DNA of 64,000 nucleotides from Phascolarctobacterium sp. (GCA_003150755.1 QAMT01000022.1:25767-89766), one strand, 5' to 3'. Shown: positions 41,545 to 50,928, counted from the stretch's first letter. Numbers and translations: made by a program. The notes: generated by a model from the sequence alone, not told the origin.

Positions 41545-41690
41545 CGTAATGCGCATTTACACCAATCTCTCCGTGATTGGTATGCGCAACCCTAACGGTT
41601 GAACGCCAGGCTTCGCCGGATGCCTTTCGGCATAGAGAGTTTGCCAGCTTCGCGGCAAAGGAATAAACCGGCACAAGGCCGGTAAAATAC
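41545..41690. other. putative origin of transfer (MobQ type)
   Basis: Non-coding DNA between the divergent virB8 and relaxase genes. On the minus strand it reads ACCAATC-loop-GATTGGT (41561-41581) followed at once by GTAAATGCGC (41560-41551). From memory, the RSF1010/R1162-type oriT has the same layout: an inverted repeat, then TAA(A/G)TGCGC with the nick inside. Three more hairpins follow toward the relaxase: ATGCC-TTTC-GGCAT (41619-41632), TTGCC/GGCAA (41641-41658) and ACCGGC-ACAAG-GCCGGT (41667-41683). If the analogy holds, the minus strand is transferred, with virB8 side first and relaxase last. Confidence 0.65.
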
Positions 41691-41714
41691 ACAGTATCAG
41701 TAAGGTAAAAAATA

Positions 41715-43754
41715 ATGGCACATTACTATTTTGAAAACAAGCCGCAGCCTATCGGCAAAAGTGGGAAAAGAATATCAAGTTCGCTGCACCATGACTATAT
41801 CTGCCGCGAGCAGCAATATGCCGGTATCCGTGGCCGCGATGAGGACCTCGTGTACAAGGCTTCCGGCAATCTTCCCGCTTGGGCAAAAGGTGATGCCAAT
41901 ACCTTCTGGGCAGCCTGCGAAGCCAATAAACCGGCTAATTACAGAGCATACAGGGAGTTTAAATTTTCGTTGCAGGAAGAGCTGTCGCTTGAAGATAATA
42001 TAGCCATGGTGAAAACCCTCATAGAACGCAGCGGAATCGGGGCTAACCACGCTTATACCTTTGCAATCCACGATAAAGCTGCCGCTTTCGACCCGGAACA
42101 CAGAAACATTCACTGCCACCTGATGTTTAACGAAAAAATTATTGAACCAGGCCGCCCACTTGCCGCTGATGCTTACTTTGCCAAATATGCAATAAATAAA
42201 TACGGTGAACCTACCGGCGGTTATAAAACAAGCCGCGAATTTATAAGCAAACAGAAAACCTATGAGCTGCGCACTATGTGGGCAGATATTTGCAATGCCA
42301 AATTTGCTGAACGCGGCATTAAAGCATCCGTTGATGAACGTACTTTAGCAGCCCAAAAAGATGAATTATTAGCACTCGGCCGTACTGATGAAGCAGAATA
42401 CTTCGACCGCGAACCAGCCCCGCATCTTGGCAGTGCATACCGCAATCCGAAAACCATGGAAAAAATCCGCGAAAAAATAGAGCAGCTTGAAAGCTGCCCC
42501 GAAGATGAAAGCTATAATTTTGATGCCGAACTGACCGAAAACACCGATGCCCAAAGCGAAAAAATTTTGGCTTTTGCCAAAGATTACCTGCTGCGCAAAC
42601 TTGGCAAAGCAATTCAAATAGAACGTGAAAGGCTCTTTAATGAAATGCAGTCCGAAAAAGCCGAAGATAAAGAGCAGGAAGAACTTTCCTATGCCGTTAC
42701 GGCTGGCGATTTAACAGAGCGCTTGACAACGCTTATAACCGAAGCCGAAGAAAAAGAAAACGCCTTTTGGGCTGAATATAAAGAGCTTAAAAACAGCATC
42801 ATAAAAGATGATTACATAAAACTAAATGCCACTTACGCCGCGCTTGGAGATGAAGGCGATATTTACCGCAGCCTGCGCCTTGATTACAGCGCAATAAAAA
42901 AAGAAATAGACTTAACCCAAAAAGAGCGTGATACTGCCCAGGCGCGTGCTGAAAACCTGCGCGGTGACATTTCTTCTATCTCTGAATGGCAGGCTGAAAA
43001 AGAAACCTATAATACTGCCAAAAATAAACTGCTTACCCTCTTTGCCAAACGGGCAGAACTCGGCAAAAAAATTGCCGTTTTTAAGCACAAACTGTCCTCT
43101 GAAGAAATGTCTGCCCTTATAGCTGAATATACTGAAGAAATTAAAGATACCAATAAGGAAGCTGCTCAAAAAGCAAAAGACGTTTATAGAAAATACAAGT
43201 TTAGAAAAGACCAGGCTGAACGCTATGCCGATGTGCTTCGCGACTTGTCTAAACTCAATACAAATACAGTAATATTTGCTTCTAAAATACCACCGGCCTT
43301 ACAGCCTTATACCAAAATTTTAGGTACAACGCCTGTTAGCAGCCTTGATAAAATCACGGCAAATAAAGAAACCTACTATATCCTGCAAAAAAATGATAAA
43401 GATAATACTGCGCTTGCAGTCAAACTTAACGACGATATTGTTAAAGGCAAGGCTGCTGTTTATACCCTTACGATTTCCAAAGACACCGAAAATAAAACAG
43501 CTATCAGCGATGTAAAATTAACCGGCAAAATATCTACCTATGCACAAAACAGCACACTTAAAAAACAGGCTGCCAAAGGGCAGGCTTATCCTTCTGCCGT
43601 TAGTGCCGTCAACCGCAAAATCACAGAGATTGCCAGCAAACTCACAGAAGATAAAAATATGCGCATAGAAGCATACTGGCAAGATGAACGGGCTGCCGTA
43701 AGAGATAAATTACAGGAAGCAGAACAGAAGATGACGCAGGGCTGGAGCCTGTAA
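41715..43754 (+). CDS. mobA: MobA/MobL-family relaxase
   Basis: A 679-residue MobQ-class relaxase that nicks oriT and covalently pilots the strand. N-terminal tyrosines are at Tyr4/Tyr5 and Tyr28. The HUH metal site HRNIHCH has histidines at 129, 133 and 135, and KTSREFISKQKTYELRTMWA is a family block. The central part (260-510) is a long coiled coil. The C-terminal 150 residues include YYILQKNDKDNTALAVKLND and are of unknown function; no primase or helicase motif is seen. The start is preceded by GTAAGG. It is monocistronic, ended by a terminator. Confidence 0.9.
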   Translation: MAHYYFENKPQPIGKSGKRISSSLHHDYICREQQYAGIRGRDEDLVYKASGNLPAWAKGDANTFWAACEANKPANYRAYREFKFSLQEELSLEDNIAMVKTLIERSGIGANHAYTFAIHDKAAAFDPEHRNIHCHLMFNEKIIEPGRPLAADAYFAKYAINKYGEPTGGYKTSREFISKQKTYELRTMWADICNAKFAERGIKASVDERTLAAQKDELLALGRTDEAEYFDREPAPHLGSAYRNPKTMEKIREKIEQLESCPEDESYNFDAELTENTDAQSEKILAFAKDYLLRKLGKAIQIERERLFNEMQSEKAEDKEQEELSYAVTAGDLTERLTTLITEAEEKENAFWAEYKELKNSIIKDDYIKLNATYAALGDEGDIYRSLRLDYSAIKKEIDLTQKERDTAQARAENLRGDISSISEWQAEKETYNTAKNKLLTLFAKRAELGKKIAVFKHKLSSEEMSALIAEYTEEIKDTNKEAAQKAKDVYRKYKFRKDQAERYADVLRDLSKLNTNTVIFASKIPPALQPYTKILGTTPVSSLDKITANKETYYILQKNDKDNTALAVKLNDDIVKGKAAVYTLTISKDTENKTAISDVKLTGKISTYAQNSTLKKQAAKGQAYPSAVSAVNRKITEIASKLTEDKNMRIEAYWQDERAAVRDKLQEAEQKMTQGWSL

Positions 43755-43759
43755 AAAAA

Positions 43760-43786
43760 ATGGCAAAGGCCTTTAGCCCTTGCCAT
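43760..43786 (+). terminator. terminator after the relaxase
   Basis: ATGGCAA-GG pairs with CC-TTGCCAT, just after the stop codon. The T run is short. Right of it, 43787-43930 shows no gene. Confidence 0.65.
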
Positions 43787-43931
43787 AACAATTTTGAATT
43801 TATATTACAGAGCCTAATCAATACAAAATTATTCTGAAATTACCTTCACTCTATTTATTTTTTCTAGCGACAAGCAGCCCATAAATTCAAGGGTTGAGGC
43901 GTTCTCTATTCAATCTTTTAAAACTAACGTA

Positions 43932-43960
43932 TTGAATAAATCAGCAAGTGGTGATATAAT
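43932..43960 (+). promoter_or_regulatory. promoter of the polymerase IV operon
   Basis: TTGAAT (43932-43937), 17-base spacer, TATAAT (43955-43960). The LexA-type palindrome begins seven bases after the -10 box, where it can block initiation. Confidence 0.8.
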
Positions 43961-43966
43961 CAATTT

Positions 43967-43982
43967 GCGAATACTTGTTCGC
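43967..43982. promoter_or_regulatory. LexA/DinR SOS box
   Basis: GCGAATACTTGTTCGC is close to the Firmicute SOS box consensus CGAAC-N4-GTTCG, with one deviation (T for C in the left half). It overlaps the transcription start of the polymerase IV gene, so this operon is predicted to be induced by DNA damage or by incoming single-stranded DNA. Confidence 0.8.
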
Positions 43983-44023
43983 TTGTATGATTGTTTGTTT
44001 ATTTAATGTTAGTTGGTGATAAA

Positions 44024-45268
44024 ATGCGGACAATACTGCACGTTGATATGAATAATTTTTACGCTTCCGTGGAATGTTTATATCGCCCTGAAATAAGAAA
44101 TAAACCAGTCGCTGTTACCGGTGATATTGAGAACCGGCACGGGATTGTTTTGGCCAAAAATATGATAGCCAAAAAACTTGGCGTGACTACCGGAGAAGCG
44201 ATTTGGCAGGCAAAAAACAAAGCGCCCGGACTTGTATGCGTACCGCCTGATTACTCCAAATACCTGCGGTTTTCGCGGCTGGCACGCACCATTTTATACG
44301 ATTATACCGACCAAATTGAAGCGTTTGGGCTCGATGAAAATTGGGCGGACGTTTCTGGCTCACTGGGCATTTTCGGCAGCGGCATTGCAATCGCCGAAGC
44401 CATACGCGAGCGCGTAAAAAAAGAGCTTGGTGTCACCGTCAGCATCGGGTTAAGCTGGAATAAAATTTTTGCGAAAATCGGCAGTGATTACAAAAAACCA
44501 GATGCCATAACCATTATTACAAAAGACAATTACCAAGATATTGTATGGCCGTTACCGGTATCTGATTTACTCTATGTCGGCCGCGCAACGGCAAATAAAT
44601 TAAACCGCCGTGCCATATATACCATTGGCGACCTTGCGGCACGCGACCCAGTCTTCTTAAAATTGGCTTTGGGCAAATGGGGTTTAATCCTATCAGATTT
44701 TGCACGAGGGCTTGATAACGCGCCTGTTAGGCACATAGATGAACGCGCTGCTATCAAGAGTATTGGCAACAGCATTACCGCTCCCCGTGACCTCACCAAT
44801 GATTTGGATGCGCGCCTTTTATTTATCTGCCTAGCCGAATCTGTTGCCGCACGGCTGCGGGAAAATATGCTAAAATGTACCGGCGTTGAAATAAGCATCC
44901 GCGACAATACCTTATACACCGTCACGCGGCAGATGAAACTGCCAACGCCAACAGCTTGTGCCGAGGATTTAATTAAAGCAGCCATGGAGCTTTTATACCG
45001 CCATTATGATTTTTACAGCGGTAAACGTATACGCAGCATGGGCCTGCGCGGAATAAACCTTGTAACAGCTGACAGCGGGCTTCAGTTATCACTTTTCGAC
45101 TGCGGGCAAACTGAAAGAAAAGATAAACTTGCCCAAACAGTTGATGAATTGCGCAGGCGCTATGGCCATCAGGCTATATTCCGTGCCGCCTGCTTACTTG
45201 ATACAAAACTCACCGGCGTAAATATCAAAGATGAACATACCATACACCCGGTATCATATTTCAGATAA
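44024..45268 (+). CDS. dinB: Y-family DNA polymerase IV (DinB/UmuC type)
   Basis: About 414 residues. The polymerase core reads ILHVDMNNFYASVECLYRPE (first metal Asp and the steric-gate aromatic), RHGIVLAKNMIAKKLGV, GLDENWADVSG (the second acidic motif, a variant of the usual S-x-DE), then the helix-hairpin-helix and little-finger parts. The mid C-terminus holds LSLFDC, a plausible beta-clamp-binding sequence. It performs error-prone bypass synthesis. ATG 44024 follows GGTGAT; the in-frame ATG at 43991 lacks a site. A SOS box controls it. The 76-residue gene follows after 14 bases. Confidence 0.92.
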   Translation: MRTILHVDMNNFYASVECLYRPEIRNKPVAVTGDIENRHGIVLAKNMIAKKLGVTTGEAIWQAKNKAPGLVCVPPDYSKYLRFSRLARTILYDYTDQIEAFGLDENWADVSGSLGIFGSGIAIAEAIRERVKKELGVTVSIGLSWNKIFAKIGSDYKKPDAITIITKDNYQDIVWPLPVSDLLYVGRATANKLNRRAIYTIGDLAARDPVFLKLALGKWGLILSDFARGLDNAPVRHIDERAAIKSIGNSITAPRDLTNDLDARLLFICLAESVAARLRENMLKCTGVEISIRDNTLYTVTRQMKLPTPTACAEDLIKAAMELLYRHYDFYSGKRIRSMGLRGINLVTADSGLQLSLFDCGQTERKDKLAQTVDELRRRYGHQAIFRAACLLDTKLTGVNIKDEHTIHPVSYFR

Positions 45269-45282
45269 GGAGAATAACAGCC

Positions 45283-45513
45283 ATGCCCAAAATTGAACTC
45301 GACATCATTGTTGAACATAAAAAAGACGGCCAGGCTGTACCTAAAACCATAATTTGGGACGACGGCCGCAAATTTTCTATCGACAAAATTCTTGATATAC
45401 GCCGCGCGGCTGCTACCAAATGCGGGGGCGTCGGCATCCGCTATATCTGCCGCATTGCCAATAAAGAAATAAAAATTTTTGACGAGGACGGCAAATGGTT
45501 TATTGAAAAATAA
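45283..45513 (+). CDS. small conserved protein downstream of dinB
   Basis: A 76-residue protein, beta-rich: MPKIELDIIVEHKKDGQAVP, WDDGRKFSIDKILDIRRAAA, CRIANKEIKIFDEDGKWFIE. Proteins like this commonly follow Y-family polymerase genes in Firmicutes, to my knowledge without assigned function; they may modulate the polymerase. AAGGAG site before the ATG; same operon and therefore SOS-controlled. Confidence 0.75.
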   Translation: MPKIELDIIVEHKKDGQAVPKTIIWDDGRKFSIDKILDIRRAAATKCGGVGIRYICRIANKEIKIFDEDGKWFIEK

Positions 45514-45543
45514 AATACTTATACCTTAATCAGACTAAAAATT

Positions 45544-45571
45544 GAACCCATTGGAAATTTCCAATGGGTTC
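45544..45571. terminator. terminator between convergent units
   Basis: GAACCCATTGGAAA is followed at once by its exact complement, giving a 14-bp perfect palindrome with a CTTTTG tail. It sits between the plus-strand dinB operon and the minus-strand HTH gene. A similar AACCCATT/AATGGGTT hairpin lies at 49303-49323. Confidence 0.8.
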
Positions 45572-45587
45572 TTTTGCTGTTCAGGTA

Positions 45588-45923
45588 TTATTTTTGTTTT
45601 ATTATTATTGATACAGAAGGCTGAGATAAATTAAACAAATTGCCTAAAAATACCTGCGAAAGGCCTTCTTCTCTATACAGGCGGATTATTTCTGCATTAC
45701 GTTCTTCCCTTGTTGTAATGGGGTTTATTTCTATTACTTTGCCAGTAATATTAAAACCGCTGTCACTAATTACCACTATTTTGCAGCTTCCGTCATCATA
45801 GCGCACTTTAATTTCCCATTTACGCATACCAGTTGCACTGCGCGGCATATAATTACAAAATTCTACTTCGCCGTCACCTGCCAGTTTTTTAAAGAGTTTT
45901 TCGTTATATTCTACCTCACCCAT
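45588..45923 (-). CDS. HTH-containing protein, paralogue of 19823-20245
   Basis: A 111-residue protein. The N-terminal 60 residues form a strand-rich domain (EFCNYMPRSATGMRKWEIKV). The C-terminal 45 (ERNAEIIRLYREEGLSQVFL, then LSQPSVSIIIKQ) are the same helix-turn-helix found at the end of the protein at 19823-20245. Together they flank the conjugation module on the left and right. The N-terminal parts also share a G-x-I/V-x-F-C pattern. Probably a DNA-binding regulator. AAGGAGC precedes ATG 45923. Confidence 0.7.
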   Translation of the reverse strand: MGEVEYNEKLFKKLAGDGEVEFCNYMPRSATGMRKWEIKVRYDDGSCKIVVISDSGFNITGKVIEINPITTREERNAEIIRLYREEGLSQVFLGNLFNLSQPSVSIIIKQK

Positions 45924-45990
45924 AACTGCTCCTTAAGCCTTAATGGCTTCAAAATATTATTTAAACATGGTTTCCCCATGTTTAGCTTAA

Positions 45991-48861
45991 TTAAAACGTC
46001 CACTGCAAGCCTGCGTTAATCTGATAAGTTTCGTCATTATCGTTGCCGAAAGATTTTTCTACATCAAGGAAGGCATAGCTGTTTTTACCAGTTTGTGCTG
46101 CAAAACCAATACCTACATCATACCAGGTGCCTTTGTTTTCAAATTCTTCACGCAGCGAGCCGGTTGCGTCCTGCGCAGTTATTGTCTGGTCGCCTAAAAA
46201 CTCGTGCAGCAGGTCGGCTTTTAAATAAACGGTGCTGCTTTCGTTCAAATCACGTCCAAGGCGAAAACCTGCACGGCCGATTAAACTGTTAATGCCGTCA
46301 ACACTTACTTTGGTGTCCTGGCTGCTTACATAATCTGCACCAGTCACACGTGCAAGCTGCAACTGTGCCTGCGGCTCAAAATACCAGCCGCTGCCCATGT
46401 CGTTCTTCTTGCCGTATTCTGCGCTTACGCTGAACACATTGTTGCTGTAATCGCCGGTAATATTTTCCAGCGTACTTTTGGCAGTAATACCAAAATCGTT
46501 GGATAAGTGTCCCCACTTCAACACATAATCGGCATAATGACCTTTATCGCCCAGCCAGGTATCATACAGCCACAGGCCGTAGCGTTTAGTTTCGCCTTTG
46601 CCCATAATATCGCTGTAAGTTGTGCTGCCGCGCATATAATCAACAGCCATACCTATACGGCGTTCACCGTTATCGCAGTCCTGTTTAACATCGTAACCCA
46701 GCTCGTACATAGTGTTCATGCTGCGAAAGTCGCCGCTTTGACCGATACGGTCATGGCGCAGGCGCACCCACATGCCCTGCTCTTCTTCGCCATTGATGTA
46801 GCGTGCTTCACCAAGGCGTTTGTTCAGCCTATCCATGTAAATAGCGTTTTTATAGTTGGCACGGCTCATATTGATAATGGTTTTACCGGCGTCGGAAAGA
46901 TTTTCTTTAGTAACGGAATTACGGACAATATTTACATTTTGGGCACCTTCAACCACATAATTTTCATCAACATAATTTGTTCCAGCCTTATTTGCATCAA
47001 ATTCTGTTCCACCATTATAATCATCGTCAGTTCCAACTTGACCATCTACTTTTTCGCCATAATTTGTATATACAATATCAAAATCTACATTAAACACGCC
47101 AGCGTCAGAAATTCTTGTACTGCTGCCAAAAGTTTGCACACCTGTTTCAGGCATATCTGCAAATTCACCATTTTCAAAACCACCTTTTGAATTTGCAACT
47201 GTTGCAAAACGAACAATATCACCAACTTGCATATTTCCCAATACTTCATCAGCATTGTTAATTACAAGTTTTTGCTGGTCTTTAGTACCATTTTTTACAT
47301 AAAGCATATCGCCGCTTTCATCAGGACGGACATTCATAACAAAGGTATTGCTGCCGCTAATTTCGCCAACATGCAAAGCATAACCGCCTGTCCCTTCACC
47401 ATCCATAATAATAACACTGTCATCACCTGCTAAATTTGTAACCCAACTTTGTCCAGTTACATTCCAGATTGAGCCAGTACCTAAATTCATATTAACCGTA
47501 CCGCTGCCAGTAACTCTGCCGTCAAATTTAGTTTCTAATGTATCAGTATGAGTTTCCGACCAATCAGGATTTGCTGCGTCCTGATAATCATCTGCACGCC
47601 CTGACCAGAAACTGCCGTCACCAAGCGTTACATCAACTGTACCACCGTTAGCAGCCAATGCATCGCCTTGATAAGCAACAGAACCAACAGTTTGTAAATT
47701 TATATTAGCATTTTTTTGTGATTCTGTACCAAAAGCAATCATATCGCCCTGCAAATAATTTTGCTCATCACCGGTAACATCTAAAGTAATAGTGCCGCCA
47801 TTTTCAGCAACAATATCACCTACTATATCAAATTTCCCAATGCCAGCATCACCCGATTTAACTACGCCATATTGGCTATCAGCATAAATAGCTTTGCTTC
47901 CTTCAGTTTTTGTTACTGAATCATCATCATTTATAATACCCATAACAATGGTATTATTAGTACCATTTAATGTAACTATGCTGCCATACTTATTTTCAGC
48001 ATCATCTGTATCATATATTAAATTCCCATTTGTAGCAGCTAAACCATATGAATTATTTCCGTTAGAAACTATTCTTAAATCTTTAACCGTAATTTCACCA
48101 TTTTTTCCTGCCCATATACCATAATTACCATTTCCCGTAGTTAGAATATTTGTAGTTCCGTATAAATTTATCACGCCTTTGCCTTTTGACATCTTATTTG
48201 TGCGATAAGTAATTCCAAAAAGTTTCCATTCATATCCATCATCATAATCTGAATCATAATAAGAATCAGCACCTGCATAAACAGCTGTTGGATTCTTTAC
48301 ATTATAATAAGAATCAGCATTTATAGTAATAGTAGTACTTTTATTTATTGTTATTGTCGCTGTTTGATTTTGGAAACTACCTGCGTGAGTATTTGCTCTA
48401 ATACCGTTACCATCATTTACAACCGCATTTAAAAAATTTATTTCAGCCGATGGGTCAGTCGCATCTTGACTCAAGTTAAGCGCATCAGATTTATTAGCAT
48501 TTATAACAGCTGTATAACTATTAACATTAAAACAAGGGCTCCAATTAGTTAAATGAACGCCATCACTATTTGATTTATAACCATTAACCGTTATCTCTAC
48601 ATTGGTATCATTCAAATTATATTTACCTGACCATGTCTTTAAACCAGGCTCATTATTAACTTCAATAATAATTTTCTTAAAAGACGATAGTTCTCTACCT
48701 GAAAAATCACTTGATTTGTAATCAGTAATAGGTGAACCATTTGAAATCAAAGTATTACCATCTTCACTAATTGTAAAATCCGCCCATGCTGCGCTATATA
48801 CACTTGTGCTTAAAAGTAATCCCAGCACAATTGCTTTTTCTAAATTTTTCTTCCCCTTCAT
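45991..48861 (-). CDS. classical autotransporter with beta-barrel domain
   Basis: About 956 residues. The signal sequence (MKGKKNLEKAIVLGLLLSTS ... AWA) is followed by a Gly/Asn/Thr-rich passenger (about 30-650) of beta-helix type, with GTNNTIVMGIINDDDS and GGTVDVTLGDGS. The C-terminal autotransporter barrel (about 690-956) contains GMWVRLRHDRIGQSG and ends NAGLQWTF, with the terminal Phe recognised by the BAM complex. It is exposed on the outer membrane; the passenger has no protease triad that I can see, so it is probably an adhesin. ATG 48861 follows GGAGTGG. A monocistronic gene. Confidence 0.88.
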   Translation of the reverse strand: MKGKKNLEKAIVLGLLLSTSVYSAAWADFTISEDGNTLISNGSPITDYKSSDFSGRELSSFKKIIIEVNNEPGLKTWSGKYNLNDTNVEITVNGYKSNSDGVHLTNWSPCFNVNSYTAVINANKSDALNLSQDATDPSAEINFLNAVVNDGNGIRANTHAGSFQNQTATITINKSTTITINADSYYNVKNPTAVYAGADSYYDSDYDDGYEWKLFGITYRTNKMSKGKGVINLYGTTNILTTGNGNYGIWAGKNGEITVKDLRIVSNGNNSYGLAATNGNLIYDTDDAENKYGSIVTLNGTNNTIVMGIINDDDSVTKTEGSKAIYADSQYGVVKSGDAGIGKFDIVGDIVAENGGTITLDVTGDEQNYLQGDMIAFGTESQKNANINLQTVGSVAYQGDALAANGGTVDVTLGDGSFWSGRADDYQDAANPDWSETHTDTLETKFDGRVTGSGTVNMNLGTGSIWNVTGQSWVTNLAGDDSVIIMDGEGTGGYALHVGEISGSNTFVMNVRPDESGDMLYVKNGTKDQQKLVINNADEVLGNMQVGDIVRFATVANSKGGFENGEFADMPETGVQTFGSSTRISDAGVFNVDFDIVYTNYGEKVDGQVGTDDDYNGGTEFDANKAGTNYVDENYVVEGAQNVNIVRNSVTKENLSDAGKTIINMSRANYKNAIYMDRLNKRLGEARYINGEEEQGMWVRLRHDRIGQSGDFRSMNTMYELGYDVKQDCDNGERRIGMAVDYMRGSTTYSDIMGKGETKRYGLWLYDTWLGDKGHYADYVLKWGHLSNDFGITAKSTLENITGDYSNNVFSVSAEYGKKNDMGSGWYFEPQAQLQLARVTGADYVSSQDTKVSVDGINSLIGRAGFRLGRDLNESSTVYLKADLLHEFLGDQTITAQDATGSLREEFENKGTWYDVGIGFAAQTGKNSYAFLDVEKSFGNDNDETYQINAGLQWTF

Positions 48862-49323
48862 TTTCACCACTCCGTTTTGATATATTATTTGTTGAAATTT
48901 ATAAAAATTTAACAAATACATAATAGAAATTTAGCCTTTATTCTATATGCAATAATATTATACCAAACCGTCTCCCCCCCGCAAGCAAAAGTTCGCACGC
49001 TAGCGCCAGCGAACTTTCCTATGGGTGGGAGACTCTCCGGCGCCGCATTGCGCTCCGACTTACGCACGGAGCGCCTTGGCGGCTTTTTTGCCCCGTTATG
49101 CAGGCATAAAAAAACGGAATTGCAAATTAAAAATTTGCAATTCCAGGTATGCGTTTCGCCAAAAAAGCGGACAAAATAATGTGATTTTCTATACCGATAA
49201 AAAAATATAAACAGAAGGTAACACAAAACCAAAACTTAAATCATTGGTACAATAAAATACGGAGCGTATCATAACCGATACACTCCGTTAAATAAAAGAT
49301 TGAACCCATTGGGGAAATGGGTT
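48862..49323. other. intergenic gap between autotransporter and IS256 element
   Basis: Contains a perfect 13-bp hairpin (GGAATTGCAAATT and complement, 49116-49144) and a short AACCCATT-GGGGA-AATGGGTT hairpin (49303-49323) next to the IS end. A GC-rich stretch at 48965-49095 has no credible reading frame. No gene is recognised. Confidence 0.5.
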
Positions 49324-50898
49324 TGTCAAGTAAAGTGTGTAAGTTTTTAAATTTTAGGTGGCCGAGTAATTCGACCACCATTTTTTATGATAATTAAACA
49401 GAATTTCGCTAGGCATCACTTCTTCTAAATATCGGATAATAATTATCCGTTAGAGAGCTGTTACGAAAAATTCTTTATTTAAATTAAAATATATTTCACA
49501 TCTCACATATATATTCCTTTTTCTTAATAGTTTTCGTATTTCAGAATCCGTACCTGCATTTTTTCGTCCATAGCAAGCTGGTTCCGTACCATGGCCCAGT
49601 TTACTGCCGGTCGTCCAGCCCACTTTTTATAAAGTTCTGTAATACGTAAGTATAATGCTTTCCTTACAGCATCTTCACTTGGAAAAGAACCTTTTTTTGT
49701 TACTTTTCGGAAACTGGAATTTACTGCTTCGATTGCATTTGTTGTATACATTACTTTCCGAACTGCACTGCCATAATTAAATAGCTGCTCTACATAAGAC
49801 CAATTGCGTATCCATACATCGACTGCCCCAGGATACTGGCTCCAGGCCTGCCTAAACCGCTCTAATTCCGCTTCTGCGGCTTTAAGGCTGGCTGCTCCAT
49901 AGATTTTCTTTAAATGTGCAGTATATGCTTTGTAATCCTTGGAAGGAATATATTTGATGGAATTACGGACTAAATGTACAATACACCTCTGTACGACAAC
50001 ATCCTTAAAAATGGATTTTGCTCCTTCCCCTAGTCCAGATACTCCATCCATACTAATAAACAAAATATCTTCGACTCCACGGGCTTTCAGTTCATCGAAA
50101 ATCTGCATCCAGTAATGTTTTCCTTCTGACTCACCAATCCAGATGCCTAAAATATCTTTTATCCCGTTTACATCATATCCAAGAATTACATAAACAGCAC
50201 AGCTTTTAGTTTCCATCTCTTTACGGATATAAACATATAGGCAGTCGACAAACAAAAAAGTATAAAACTTTTTAAGAGGTCTGTTCTGCCATTCGTTTGC
50301 AGTTTCAATTACCCTGTCTGTAATGTTGGAGATAGTATCATGGGATATTTCAAAGCCGTAAATATCTTCAATTGTATCTGCAATGTCACGTTGGCTCATA
50401 CCTTTAGCATACATAGATAAGACTTTATTTTCAATACCACTGACATCCCTTGTACGTTTTGGAATTACTTGAGGGTCAAAAGATGAATCCCTATCGCGCG
50501 GAACATCAACTGAAATATCTCCGAATGTTGATTTTACTGTTTTATTACTATAGCCGTTCCGCCGGTTTTCTGTACTTTTAGGTCCGTGATTATTGGATTC
50601 ATAACCAAGGTGGGAATCCATTTCTCCTTGAAGCATTGCTTCAAACATGGGTCCGAAAATATCCTTTAAAGCGTTCTGCATTTCTTCAGCGCTCTGAGGC
50701 TGATATTCATCTATGATAGCTTTGGCTATTGCCAGGCTGGCTTTACTGCGTTTACTGTTTTTTCTATGTGTCATAAGTGATGTACTCATATTCCTTTCGT
50801 CCTTTCAATTAGTGTATCGCACCTTATATAAAAAATAAAGTGCGTAAGTTTTGTTACCGGTAACTTACACACTTTATTTTACACACTCTTTTTCGACA
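49324..50898 (-). mobile_element. IS256-family insertion sequence
   Basis: About 1.57 kb with one transposase. Both ends start TGTC and carry AGTGTGTAA about ten bases in: TGTCAAGTAAAGTGTGTAAG at the left, and, read from the right end inward, TGTCGAAAAAGAGTGTGTAA. At the right the sequence AATAAAGTG-GTAAGTT is present twice, head to head around GTTACCGGTAAC (50829-50880). No target duplication is obvious, so exact ends are uncertain. It lies between the autotransporter region and the integrase. Confidence 0.75.
49524..50789 (-). CDS. IS256-family (mutator-type) transposase
   Basis: A 421-residue DDE transposase. Recognisable blocks are EAMLQGEMDSHLGYE, RNGYSNKTVKSTFGDI and VPRDRDSSFDPQVIPKR. 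Catalytic residues are Asp182 (FLFVDCLYV), Asp248 (ISMDGVSG) and Glu354 (TTNAIEAVNSSFRK), with the C/H-rich VVVQRCIVHLVRNS between them. Full length for the family, so probably active. AAAGGA precedes ATG 50789. Confidence 0.96.
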   Translation of the reverse strand: MSTSLMTHRKNSKRSKASLAIAKAIIDEYQPQSAEEMQNALKDIFGPMFEAMLQGEMDSHLGYESNNHGPKSTENRRNGYSNKTVKSTFGDISVDVPRDRDSSFDPQVIPKRTRDVSGIENKVLSMYAKGMSQRDIADTIEDIYGFEISHDTISNITDRVIETANEWQNRPLKKFYTFLFVDCLYVYIRKEMETKSCAVYVILGYDVNGIKDILGIWIGESEGKHYWMQIFDELKARGVEDILFISMDGVSGLGEGAKSIFKDVVVQRCIVHLVRNSIKYIPSKDYKAYTAHLKKIYGAASLKAAEAELERFRQAWSQYPGAVDVWIRNWSYVEQLFNYGSAVRKVMYTTNAIEAVNSSFRKVTKKGSFPSEDAVRKALYLRITELYKKWAGRPAVNWAMVRNQLAMDEKMQVRILKYENY

Positions 50899-50905
50899 GA
50901 CTGTA

Positions 50906-50924
50906 AGCCAGGCATTGCCTGGCT
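50906..50924 (+). terminator. hairpin at the IS/integrase border
   Basis: AGCCAGGC pairs with GCCTGGCT around three bases; a TTTTATTATT tail follows on the plus strand. It lies directly past the integrase stop and just outside the IS end. Confidence 0.65.
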
Positions 50925-50928
50925 TTTA

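Noticed and set aside
46507..47190. 227-residue plus-strand reading frame opposite the autotransporter
   Set aside because: Hydrophobic composition is a by-product of the complementary strand of a Gly/Asn/Asp-rich gene; no start signals.
49303..49323. Target site or att repeat shared with 45544-45571 (AACCCATT motif)
   Set aside because: Both are terminator hairpins with the same palindromic core; the shared bases are explained by that, and no repeat continues beyond the hairpins.
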